A stretch of DNA of 64,000 nt from Aquilaria yunnanensis (Eukaryota; Streptophyta; Magnoliopsida; Malvales; Thymelaeaceae). The notes under the pieces were generated by a model. It made no database searches, was not told where the DNA came from, and saw only the letters and a program-made list of their open reading frames with translations. Made by a program: the position numbers and the translations under genes. Below are positions 22,233-32,969 of the stretch, piece after piece. How positions within the stretch are numbered: position 1 is the stretch's first letter; each line of letters starts with the position of its first letter. Location of the stretch: assembly GCA_039654915.1 (NCBI GenBank), contig CM077594.1:87744893-87808892 (forward strand), given 5' to 3'.

Positions 22233-23785
22233 TGGTCGATTGTCAAAACCGCAAAAAATAATTCTTGTATCACTAACAACTCAGAATAAATAAATTTGTA
22301 GTATAGCCGTGGAAATCAGGTCGAATCCCAAGGAAAATTTTTTATCTAAAAGCTTCCTGACAGAAAACTAAAATAAAAGATTGAAGGAAATTGTTTGCAA
22401 TAAAAAAAAGAAGATAAAATAAAAAAAATGATCAGAAAACAAAAATTAAGAAACCTATCACGTAAGAAACCAACAAAACAATCAAGAATTCAAACCTTGA
22501 CATCAGTCAACATCTACTATCGAATTCCTACAACTGATCATCGATGCATAGATATATCAATCAAGACTTTGAATATTTATCATTTGAGCTATCTTCTTAC
22601 CTCTCCTTAGTCGTAGTTAATCAGAAACAAGCGATCTAATTAACCCTAACTGCTAAACAACCTAAGACAAGCGCTTTGATTTAATTTAACAATTGCATTA
22701 AAAAGTAAAAAGATCGATGAAACTAAATAACACAAATATAAGCGGCTGCATTTAATTTATTTGAATGTTCTCCCTAAGGCCTAATGATTTCCGACGCAGT
22801 AATCACTAAAACTTAGTTGCTTCACATATTAGAGAAACCAAACAATTACATATTTGATTTCTAACCCAGCTGTAGATTGAATTCGAATAACAACTAGTAG
22901 GCCTCCTAGCATATAAACAAAACAATCATGAAATTAATCATAGAAGAACATTCAATACTCAAAATATTAATTGATGAATAAAAACAATTTTGATCTTACA
23001 TTGCTGAAGAATTCGGGATTTCAGTCTCCTTCAACCAAAAATAAAAAAATACTAAAAAGAAAAAAAAAAAGAACCAAGAAAAGAAAGAGAGTTGGTGAAG
23101 AGGGAGAGAGAGGAGGGGGGTGGAAGGAGTTATGGCGGCAACCACCTTAAATACCTAAAAAAAAACTAACCTAGCATGCTAAACTTATAAAATTTCCCTA
23201 AATATTTTATATTTTTACAAAAGTACCCCAAATAATGCTCCAGAACAGCAGCAGCAACTTTAAGCTGAGATTCAACCTTGATATAGTCACTATTTCTCAA
23301 AATACAAAGCATGAAAGTTGTAGAGCTCTTTCTTATCTTCGAAACGACACTTGAATTGCATAAAACGGATATCTACAGCCAAAGATATGTCTAAAATACC
23401 GTAACTGCTTTTGAACTAGCAGTGACTCACAAATTGCGATTTTGAAGCTGAATTTGACCCTCTTAATGTGCAGACTGGGTTCCATGGTCTGAAAGTGATT
23501 TGTAGCTCCAGATGTTAGCTTTCCAATGAATTAAGAATCACTTGATTCCGTTCTCTGTAACTCAAGATATGATTTTTCTACTAGAACATCATAAATCTGT
23601 CAGAATACTGAAAGAACATAACCAAATTAAAACTTGTAAAATTGTAAATTAAATTTACTTTTAATCAATTGAGTCCAGATATGCTCTAAGCTACAAAACA
23701 TACTTAAAATATATCTTTAAGGTTTAAAATATATTAAAACATACTAAATATAAGAGAAATAAATATAATAAATATAAGCTTATTA
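22233..23785 (-). repeat. 5' LTR of element A
   Basis: Begins (plus-strand view) TGGTCGATTGTC and ends TTATTA, where the family shows TTATCA. The CA terminus has therefore mutated to TA, just before the CCTCT duplication. Confidence 0.88.
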
Positions 23786-23856
23786 CCTCTCCAAGCTAGG
23801 TTTCCGCTGGTCTCTCTCCCTTGATTGGCTTATAATATTCACACACATTAGTAGTC

Positions 23857-24165
23857 TCAGACTTGCCAAACTCCACACGCTGTTTTCTCTCTCTTTGGCA
23901 TTTTATCGAACAACTCTTGGGCATTAGAGGCTTGGGGAGCTAGCTGCCTTCTTTGGTAACGGCTTATGCGATCAATTGGCAAACTGAAGCAAATAAATTG
24001 TTGGAGGTCTTCAATTGTTGGCTTATTTTGATTGGAGATGGAGAATTTGCTTCGAAGCACGTTCAGACGGTATATGGCGAGTTTGCGTTCGAAAAGCTGC
24101 AGGCGCGAGAAGTTTGGTGCCGACCGGTAAAAACAAAGCAAAGTTGAACTTTGCTTCTTAATCAA
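23857..24165 (-). pseudogene. Possible PPR-like gene fragment
   Basis: An open frame of 102 codons on the minus strand, in a locally more balanced base composition. Its C-terminal residues SNAQELFDKMPKRE resemble the start of a pentatricopeptide repeat (AxxLFDxMPxR). The first 70 residues are basic and could be an organelle-targeting region. Only one such motif is present and the frame then stops, so this would be the 5' end of a truncated gene. The assignment rests on one short motif and is weak. Confidence 0.3.
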
Positions 24166-24683
24166 AACGTCTCCGTATCCAAGTTATTACTTGAAATTGG
24201 ACAAGTGCACTATTGACTCCTCCACCCTTGAAGAGTTGATACCTAGACAAAAAGAGCCACTTTATTCTTTCTAGCGCAAAAATGCCATTGTGCCTTTAAT
24301 CCCTTCAAAACACAAAATAACATCATTAATAGCCCTATCAACTTAATAAATTGAGACAAAATCTAAGGAAATTATTAAATAAATATATATAAATTATGAA
24401 CTCATCACACTTGTACAGATAGTTTTAAATAATGAGAGGAAAAGGGGGGCAAAGGGCATCACCGTACGTATATATCTTAGATATGCTTTGCTTCAAATCT
24501 AGTAACTGAGCCTGAAACTTTGTTCTTTCTTCCTCTTCTTTTGTTTTTCTCCCTTTTAATCACTTGCTGTTAAAGCATAGCAACCTAAACATCTGAAATT
24601 GTCTTCTAGTTTGGTTGGTAAAAGTTGTTGGTATTGAATTTACAGTTATTAAAATGCTCTGATTTCAAGAGATTAAAAAATTA
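24166..24683. other. Non-coding spacer
   Basis: No gene or transposon end seen. It contains a short pyrimidine-rich stretch near 24520-24560. Confidence 0.4.
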
Positions 24684-24691
24684 GTCATGTA

Positions 24692-25937
24692 TAGGACTGC
24701 GCATTTGGTTATTTTGGTTATAATTGAAACCAAAATACCAAAATTATTCAGTTTTCGGTTTGAGATGTAGGTAACTGAAATAACCGCTTTTTGCCCATAA
24801 ACCAAAAAAACCGAAACTAAAATATATATTCGGTTTTTTGGTTTTATACTAAAATAACTGAATTTTATATGATCCTCTAGCTGTAGCACAAATATGAATG
24901 GGATTCGCTTAAAAATCATCATGCAACATCAGAAGATTCAGAACATAATCACAACATCCATTGTCCATAAATTCATCACGCTACAAAACATAAATTGTTT
25001 CTAATCACAATATAAATAAAACACATATCAAAACATAGATAGGAAAGTCCAACTTTCTTGTCTTCAAAATTCAAACCAACAACCAAGTTAAAAGACAAGA
25101 GTACTACTTTGCCACAAAATATGCCACAAACAACCAAGCTAAAATTATTCCAATATGACTACAAGAAGACAATGTATGAAGTGATGAGTTGCTTGAATAG
25201 AAAAGAAGTAAATCTCTAAATGAGCTACTTCCCAAGTTTATGAACAAATTAATTAACAACTAAGGATCATACTTGCCTGCAATAAGTGTTGGTCTCCTAC
25301 AAACAACTAACCAAATCTTTTCTTCAAATATCTATGATCGAATCAGCCTATGCCACTTGTGACAAATCTAAGGGAAAAAATAAAGACATAAACAAAAGAA
25401 GAATCGCAAGTATATTAAACAAAAAACATTTGTTAGACTACTAAATATCTACAATTGTACATTCTTCCAATTTTTCAATCTCCTCCAAGTATTCCTCAAC
25501 ACCAGTAGGATGCATTGATCTCCTAAGCCAAATTTTGCTGGCCGCCTTCCCCTGCCTAGTTCACTTGATTCTTCAACATTTGTTTGCTAGGGCTTACAGC
25601 CGAAGAAGAAAGGTTGAAAAAGACTAACTACTCTGTTTGTTATTGTCTAGCATTTTGCTTGTTGTTGGCTTAGACTACACAGGAAAAGGAAGGCCTACTA
25701 AGATTGTGAGAAGTGGGGAGGGTTGGGCTTATGATTTGGGCATAATAGGGCCTTTAAACTTATATGTAATTCGGTTATTTTGGCTGTTGAATTTTCTACA
25801 CATAAAACAAAAAACCGAACTGAAAACCGATTTAGAATTTCAGTTATCACCGAAACTGAATAAGTGTGACAAAAAAAATTGAAAAAAATTTAGTTTTTTG
25901 GTTTTTTCGATTAAAACTGAATAGTTGCTCACCTCTA
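24692..25937. mobile_element. Non-autonomous hAT element with 8-bp TSD
   Basis: The ends read inward TAGGACTGCGCATTTGG and TAGAGGTGAGCAACTATTC, matching the hAT pattern TAGNNNTGNGCA. The sub-terminal regions are full of CGGTTTTCGGTTT/AACCGAAA motifs, as in many plant hAT elements. The flanks GTCATGTA (24684-24691) and GTCACGTA (25938-25945) form an 8-bp TSD differing by one CpG-type transition. A 1246-bp interior without transposase; the open frame at 25637-25882 shows no known domain. Confidence 0.85.
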
Positions 25938-25972
25938 GTCACGTACAAAAATTTGATTTATAGAGAAAAAAA

Positions 25973-26189
25973 TTGGTAATTTACATGGTCCATTAACTAT
26001 CAACAAATTATAGTTAAGAGTTTCAATTTACTAAAAAGTAGTTTCCAAACAATTTAAATTTATTAACTCTCAACTAACAATTTGACATTAGCTTTTAAAG
26101 TCTAATTCAAAGTGTTATATAACTATGTTCCCATTAATTCAGAGTGTATCATAATTTTTTTATAGTTAATGGAATATGTAAATTATCAG
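25973..26189. mobile_element. Small TIR element (MITE)
   Basis: The left end TTGGTAATTTACATGGTCC followed by ATTAACTAT is mirrored by the right end, which read inward is CTGATAATTTACATATTCC followed by ATTAACTAT. About 217 bases, AT-rich. The TSD is not clear. Confidence 0.5.
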
Positions 26190-26267
26190 TTTTTCCTTTC
26201 TAATAATAAGTTTTTTGTATCAATTCTCACATTATTTTTTGATAGTTAATTCTAAGGGATGAATTTG

Positions 26268-27695
26268 TTACACTGGTTGTCCACTAACTATGAAATTGTT
26301 GAAATAACATCCCACCGTAGGTTGGACCGTTAAGAAGTGATGGAAGTGGGCGAGAAAGTGCACAATTAATCCTAAAACTCAGTGAATATTTCTATTTGAG
26401 TCTTTAAACTTTATAATTTTTTAAAACTTTTCTATTAGACATTATATCTACTTACATGTTATCCCTTTCCTCTTTTTTTCTCTTCTTCTCCACATGCTTT
26501 GATCGGATCACTTGCTCCGCTCAACCTTCAATCGGACCACCTGATCCATTATATATGCACTAATCTGGCTCCCCTTCAATCTGCAACAAAAGGCATTGCT
26601 AGTCCTGCCCCAATTGGCATGAAATTTACTAATTCAGCCTCATCTTCGCACTAGCCATTGATTGCGTCACCAGAGCTGTTTCTCCGGCAGAGAGTTAATG
26701 CGTCTTGATTTGAGTTTGTCATAGCAGTGGCAGTGCTTCCATCAATTTACAACTATTCCAAAATTGCCATTTGAAATGACACATGAAAAACCAAAAATAG
26801 AAAAATGGAGAAGAAGCTTAGCAAAAGGGTCGAATACAGTAAAAAACAATGTCCACCAGGTAACCATGATTACTTGTGGAGCTTCTAAAGAGTCATTGCT
26901 TCTGATTTTCCCTCATTTTTCCCTCTGAGTCTTGCAAGCTTTAAACTTTAATTATTGAGATTGGGAATTAGAAATAAAAAAATAAAAAAGGGAAAAGACA
27001 ATGGAAGGATATTTTTTAATTTTTAGGCAGAAGAAATTTCACGAAATGGCGATCGATGTGGGAAAAGCTGATTGGTCTGTTGTTGACTGTAGAAGGTAAT
27101 CTAAAAAACATTGGTAAAGCTAGGAAATTCATTGGGTAGATGATGGGTGACGATAAAAGACAAGTTTTAATTCGACAATAGTAAGATGAATGAACAAAGG
27201 CCATGATCAATATATTCATGCACTAACATATGCATGAATATATGCCATTCGGCGAGAAAGATGAAGAAAGGAATGGATGTAGTGAAGGGAATGGAGGCGT
27301 TTCTCTACCGGGTGCCGGAGGCACGGCCTGTAGAGGTTCTGCCGGAAATGAAGGCACCATCGAAGGACGTAAGGTTTCGGAGATTTCCGCAACAAAGTTG
27401 CTTGAGGCGGGTGGGATTTTGTTCGAAATCCCGATGAGGTATGATTGCATGGTAGCGTAGATGAAGTCGTTATCTTTGATACCAGGCAGCTATGGAAGGA
27501 GCACAAGCATACCATTTAAGTCAGATAATTTGGATTGAACTAGAAAATAATAAAGTTTTAGGACTCAAATAAAAAAGTTTACTAAGTTTTAGGACTAACC
27601 ATATACTTTCCCTTACTTCCGTCATTTTTTAACAGTTCAAACTAACGACAGGACGTTATTGCAACATTTTCATAGTTAAAGGATAACTGGTGTAA
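26268..27695. mobile_element. Non-autonomous long-TIR element, probably Mutator-like
   Basis: The left TTACACTGGTTGTCC, AACTATGAAATTGTTG and AATAACATCC segments match, in order, the inverted right end (TTACACCAGTTATCC, AACTATGAAAATGTTG, AATAACGTCC). Similarity runs for about 140 bases on each side. No duplication of the target could be established. The interior includes a GC-balanced stretch at 27220-27515 that is open on both strands. It may be a captured gene piece, but no protein family was recognised. Confidence 0.65.
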
Positions 27696-28409
27696 TAGTT
27701 GGTAGTTGGTAGTTGCGGGACGATAAGCAACATGATATTAGTTTAGGGATGATGCTGTCACTCACCATATCCATTATGGTTTTGTGAGATTTTGCAAAGT
27801 CTTGATACTATGTGGTAAAAGGCAAGCAATCAATAAGAAAGTAGTAATCAAGAATTTATGCGTCAAGTGCAGTCATTAAGAACACCAAAAAGTTGATCGA
27901 TAGGAGGTGGGCAACCTTATTCCACACGCCAATTAGCTAGAACTTTATGATATCAATATAATGAAAATACCAGAAGAAAAGAGAAAAAAAAAACATACCT
28001 TCACCAGTAACAGCTCGATTATAATATATAGCAGCAGGTCCATGCTTCTGGAAATCAAACTCAGCTTATCACCAGCATTTGAGTTGAGTATGTCCAACCA
28101 TGGATTTCACGCCCAACTGGTAACAAAACCTGAAATTCACAACCAGAAATGAAGTGATTTCTCGTGAACATAAAAAGGACATATTACCATGGAGGCAAAA
28201 GCCTACATTTGCCAAATGTTATAGCAATATTATAGCAAATGATGAAAGGTTCAAAGGAAATGCCACATAGCCAGCCATGATTTAGTGTAAATCAAAAGAT
28301 CTAATAGAATAAATTGAAAAGGAGTTCGCCTATGGCCAGATACCTAAAACAATGAAAAGGAAGGAAAAGATCTAATAATTGAGTCTAATGGCATGCAGAT
28401 AAATATATT
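27696..28409. other. Spacer with one exon-like block on the minus strand
   Basis: Mostly non-coding. On the minus strand 28047-27999 is a 49-base open block encoding KHGPAAIYYNRAVTGE. It is bounded by an acceptor-like TTTCCAG and a donor-like GTATG followed by a T-rich stretch. It looks like a small exon of a host gene, which was not identified. Confidence 0.3.
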
Positions 28410-29295
28410 TAAAGAAGTTGCTAAATTCAAAAAATCTCCCTAAAATTTTTATATTATTACAAAATTGACCCACATAAATAAAAAGATTCAAAATAACTAG
28501 AAGGTTTCAAAGTTGTGAGAACACAACAGTCAATTCAAGCTGAAATTCAACCTTGATGCAGGCATTATCTCTCTAAACTCAAAGCATGAAATTTGTATAG
28601 CTCTTTCTTAGCTTCGAAATGACACCTGAATCACATAAAACGAACATCTACAGCCAAAGATATACCCAAAATACCACAACTGCTTTCTGAACCAGCGATG
28701 ATGCATAAATCGCAACTTTGAAGCTAAATTGACCCCCTTAACTTGCAAAAAGGGTTTTATGGTTTGCATATGATTTGTAGCTCTGGATGTTAGCTTTTCA
28801 ATGAATTAAGAATCACTCAATTTCGATATTTGTAGATCAAGATATGATTTTTCTACTGGAATATCGCCAATCTATCAAAATCCTGAAAGAACATAACCAA
28901 TATAAAACTTGTAAAATTACAAATTAAATCCACTTTTAATCAGTTGAGTTTAGATATGCTCTAAGCTACTCTCTCCGTCCCAAAATCTTTGCTCTATTTG
29001 ACTTTTTGTTGTATTTTGACTTGATTTTTTTCATATTATTGTTTGTTAGAAAAAATTAAAAAATATATATTTAGAAATTACATGTCTTGATTTATCATTT
29101 GTATGCAAAGATTTTTCATTTATATATTAAAATGTTGAAAATAAAAAATGCTAGATTAATTGCTGAAAACAAATGGAGCAAAGATTTTGAGACGGAGGGA
29201 GTACAAAACATACTCAAAATAGATCTTTAAGGCTCAAAACACATTAAAATGAGCTAGATATGAGAGAAATAAATATAACAATTATAAGTTTATCA
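28410..29295 (-). repeat. Truncated 3' LTR of element B
   Basis: Matches the distal part of the family LTR (AAAATCTCCCTAAAATTTTTAT through TATAAGTTTATCA) and ends next to the PPT. The outer 600 or so bases are missing. A Stowaway MITE interrupts it at 28969. Confidence 0.8.
28969..29201. mobile_element. Stowaway MITE inside the LTR of element B
   Basis: The left end CTCTCTCCGTCCCAAAATCT pairs with the inverted right end CTCCCTCCGTCTCAAAATCT. TA dinucleotides flank it (28967-28968 and 29202-29203). Removing it restores the GCTACAAAACATACT phrase present in sister LTRs, which proves insertion at a TA. Confidence 0.92.
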
Positions 29296-29311
29296 AATTT
29301 CCCCACACTTA

Positions 29312-30600
29312 GCTTTTGCTCATCCTTGGACAACACTCAAAACAAAAGAAATCTGAGGAAGAAAGAAACATACTTTTGAGCTAAATAGAGTAAGATAGTT
29401 TCACATTCCGGGTTCTTAAAAGCCCAACAAAAGAAATTAAGCATGCAACCTACTAGTCAATAGCAACTCAAAACAAAATAAATCTATGAAAATAATTTCT
29501 TCACAAACTAGCAATGATCACCTCTCAAAACTTGAGAAAAATATCAAAACTTGTGCACCAAGTAAAGAGAACAAACCAAGTAAATAAGAACTCAAAAAGT
29601 ACAATCAATCTTACTATAAACCCATGGAAGATAAGAAATCAATTGAGAATTCATTCCTTGCTCTGATTTTACTTGATTCCTCTATCTTCTTTTTTTATCT
29701 TTTTTTTTTTTGTGTTCCATCGTTTGGCAAGTGTATAACAGGGGCTTTACCATACCCAAGTTATTTACTTGACACAACTCCAAAGTGGTTTTTGACAATA
29801 CTCATGTTCCTAGTACATTTTCGAGTAGTGATTGACTATTGCCTTAGAAGAAGACCCCTACCTACTTCAATATCCAGAAATAGTGGAGTAGAAACTTTTT
29901 ATTTATTAGAACATAACAATTTTAGCCATTTTTTTCTTCTCAAGTGGTTCAAAGCATCCATCAACCAAACAAACCATATAATCAACTTGATAAGCTCATA
30001 ATCTAACATAGTTTAAATTAATATACTAAACACAAAAAATTTGATGCAAAAATCAGTTTCTCAATATAACCATTAACTAGCTTGATAAAAAATTATAAAA
30101 AAAGTAATTTAAAAATAAGATTTGAGAGTTGCATAAAGACTAAAAAATTAATAACTTAACGCTCAAGTTGGGCATTCAAGAACCAAAACGTGAAATTATC
30201 CTAACAATTCATATCAATGCTCAAAAGTATAAATGAAAAAAATTTTAGTTCAAACATTTTAAAATAAAAAATTAGGGCTCAAGCTAGCCACTCCCTGACA
30301 CTTAAATTGAACATTGTCCTCAATGTTCACAATAGAAACATAGATGGGGAAAATAAAATGTATTGCCCTGAAGTTGTTTTCAAAGTGATTTCCAAGCCAG
30401 AACTAGACTTTAGCTTGATGTCCCTATGTTTTGCTCCTCTTCCAGCTTGAAAAAATGTAATACTTGACCAAGAAAATCAATTGTGAAAATAAAAAAATTT
30501 TGAAAAATAAAAGCAGGAAAATAAAAACAGAAATTAAAGAAATGAAATTTTTATTGTTTGTGGCATAAAACCACACTTGGGTTGCTTCCCAAAAGTGTCT
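29312..30600 (-). other. Post-pol non-coding region of element B
   Basis: Collinear with the interior of element A (21004-22140) and with 45325-45526. Non-coding. The plus-strand open frame at 29624-30001 is a shadow. Confidence 0.7.
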
Positions 30601-30639
30601 TTCTTTATTGTCTTTGGCTAAATAGCCTTTTTTTTTCTA

Positions 30640-30990
30640 TCAATCGGGGTACTTTGAGAATCCCTCATGGAAGAGCTTCAACTTATGCGTCTCAGTGTTG
30701 AACACTTTGTCCATTTTTAAACTTTTAATCTCAACTGCACCATGAGTAGAAGTATCAGTAATAACAAATGCTCCAATCCAATTAAGCTCAGACTTACTAG
30801 GCAACATTTTTCATCTTTTTCTGTGTTTGCGCAACACCTTTTGTCCAACCACAAATGACATCTTATGTTCTTACTATAACTTAACATTTTCTTTCTTATC
30901 TTTTTGTGCCAACTTTGTTTGGTTTTCAAATTTTGTTCCTGATTCATTTTGCACCAAAGTATCATTTTTTTTAATAAAAGAAACATAAAT
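30640..30990 (-). pseudogene. Integrase C-terminal remnant of element B pol
   Basis: Read on the minus strand across frameshifts, residues such as VGQKVL, SKSELNWIGAFVIT and HGAVEIKS match the C-terminal end of Athila-like integrases (VGQKVLLFNSRL..., RW.GPF..., GAVEI). Directly upstream comes protease-side sequence, so the RT, RNase H and integrase core are deleted at about 30970-31000. Confidence 0.7.
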
Positions 30991-31019
30991 TATTCTTGTC
31001 GATTTCCTTTACCATGTCA

Positions 31020-31400
31020 AAAATATTGAACTATGTAATTTTTCCATCAAATTCCATTGTGAGAGTGCCAGTATCCATATCAATCTTGGTCTTGGATGTC
31101 TTTAAAAATGGTCTTCCTAACAAAATAAGAGCAGTTAGGTCACTATTCTCCACATCAAGTGTGTAAAAATCAGTAAAAAAATTAAATCATTTACTTGCAC
31201 AAAAAATCCTCTACTATGCCCCTAGGATAAACATTAGATCTATCAGCTAATTGAATCACAACACTAGCTTCATTCAAAGGTCTACATTTTAAAGAAGCAT
31301 ATATAAAATATGGCATAACATTAATTAAAGCTCCTAAATCTAACATAGCTTTTTCCACCTTAAATTGCCTTTTACACATGGTATAGTAAACATATTAGGG
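31020..31400 (-). pseudogene. Aspartic protease remnant of element B
   Basis: The minus-strand frame 31379-31191 has DLGALINVMPYFIY, corresponding to the DLGASINVMP active-site region of Athila/Tat proteases, then VIQLADRSNVYPRGIVED. The continuation ALILLGRPFL and IDMDTGTLTMEFDGKI lies at about 31150-31020 after a frame change. An alanine replaces the serine after the catalytic DLG. Confidence 0.8.
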
Positions 31401-32969
31401 TCCTTGCACTTTTGAGGCAATTTTCTTTGAATTATCGTTGACACATTCTCACCTATTTTGATCGTTTCATTAGTTTGCAGTTTTTTTTGTTGATGCACAG
31501 CTCCTTAAAAAACTTGGCATACCAAGGCACTTGCTTGATTACTTCTAGCAAAGGTATGTTAATTTGACCTTCCTAAAGTCTCAAGAATTTCCTGCTCTGT
31601 CCCAACCTTCTTTGATTTTGTCAACTTGCCAGGAAAATGAGGTGGAATCAGAATTTTTAACTTTGTAAAAATTAGCTTGTTACATACCTCCTCAGTTGGT
31701 GCATCAAAAGTTACTAGGTTTGGGCCATCTTGTTCCTTTTGGTGCTACTATTTTTGATGTGGTGATTTGCACCTATTTGCTACTTCGAATGGTCATGGCA
31801 TTAATATGTTCTCTTAGGTTGATTTCAACTTGAGATGACAGCTTCCCATTTTTAGCTTGAATTTTGTTCAATGAGGTTGCCAGTTGTGAAATTTGGTTCC
31901 ATAAATCTTTGATGCCAGCTCTTGTTTCCTACTGAAACATTTGAGTGTTAGTGGCTAAAGCTTTCACAATAATCTCCAAAGTCATACATGAACTTGATGC
32001 TTGGTTCTGTGGTATAGGGGTTTATTTGTTGTAATTGGTAGATGGGTATGGTGGTTGGTTGTTTGGCTGCCCATATCTCAGATTTGGGTAGTCTCTCCAA
32101 CCAAGGTCATGTTAATTGGCATAGGGGTCATACCTTTTTGGATGGTTAACAAACCTGCTTACTGCATTTACCTGAGGTGTTGCATTATCCTGAAGCTATG
32201 GACATGAGTCGGTAAGGTGTCCTTGAGCCGCATAAATGCCACAAACTCTAGGATTCTAAACCTATCCCAAAACAACTTATCTAACGAGAGAGGTTAGTTC
32301 AAAAAGTTAAGCTTCAATATTAGAAGTTTCTACCTCATTTACCTTCTTTGGCACATGGTCTACCATTGTCTCAAACTGCTGTGAGTTGGCTGCCATTTTA
32401 GAAATCAAGTCCTTTGCTTGTTTGGGGTGTCTTTTATACAAGTGATCCTTCACTTGTAGCATCCAACATACTTCGATCTATGAACAGTAGCCCTTCGTAG
32501 AAGTACTACAGCAACAATTGGTAAGAAATTTGGTGGTGTGGGGAACTAGCACATAGCTGGTTGAATCTCTCCTAATACTTATAGGCTCTCTTTGTTGTAT
32601 TGATGAGTTCCATTGATTTCCTTCTAAATTGTTCCAGCCTTTAAAGCTGGAAAGAATTTCACCAAATTTTTTTTCTTCAAGTCATTCTAGGTTCTGATTG
32701 AATCGGAGGGAAGGTAGTACAACCAGTTCTTTGCCTTATCCGCCAATGAGAACGAGAAGGCTCTCAGCTTAATCTGTTCTTCAGTAAATCCCCGTGGCTT
32801 CATGGATGAGCAGACCACATGAAATTCCTTCAAGTCTTTGTAGGGGTCCTCACCTGCAAGTCCACGAAAGGTAGGAAATAAATGAATTAATCCAGATTTT
32901 AACTCAAAAGTTACCTTGATATCAGGAAAATCGATGCACAAGGGTTGCTTGACAACATCGGGAGTTACC
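31401..32969 (-). pseudogene. Gag remnant of element B, main part
   Basis: The open part (about 32968-32687) reads TPDVVKQPLCIDFPDIKVTF, KSGLIHLFPTFRG, then DPYKDLKEFH and FSLADKAKNWLYYLPSDSI. This is the conserved capsid region (retrotransposon gag) of Athila-like elements. A stop follows where a tryptophan codon is expected, and the remaining gag down to 31400 is full of stops. Its N-terminus lies beyond the inserted solo LTR, at 35503-35698. Confidence 0.85.

Larger units (their letters stand above)
19434..23785 (-). mobile_element. LTR retrotransposon A, non-autonomous (no gag or pol), TSD CCTCT
   Basis: Two LTRs of about 1.55 kb in the same orientation enclose only about 1.25 kb. The 5-bp duplication CCTCT sits at 19429-19433 and 23786-23790. 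On the minus strand the LTR runs TGATAAGCTTATA ... GACCA. The internal part carries a perfect tRNA-Asp primer-binding site next to the 5' LTR and a PPT next to the 3' LTR. The remaining interior matches the region downstream of pol in the related element at 29296-30600, so gag and pol have been deleted. Confidence 0.9.

Noticed and set aside
29624..30001. 125-codon plus-strand frame
   Set aside because: Lies in the post-pol non-coding region of element B; sister copies do not preserve it.
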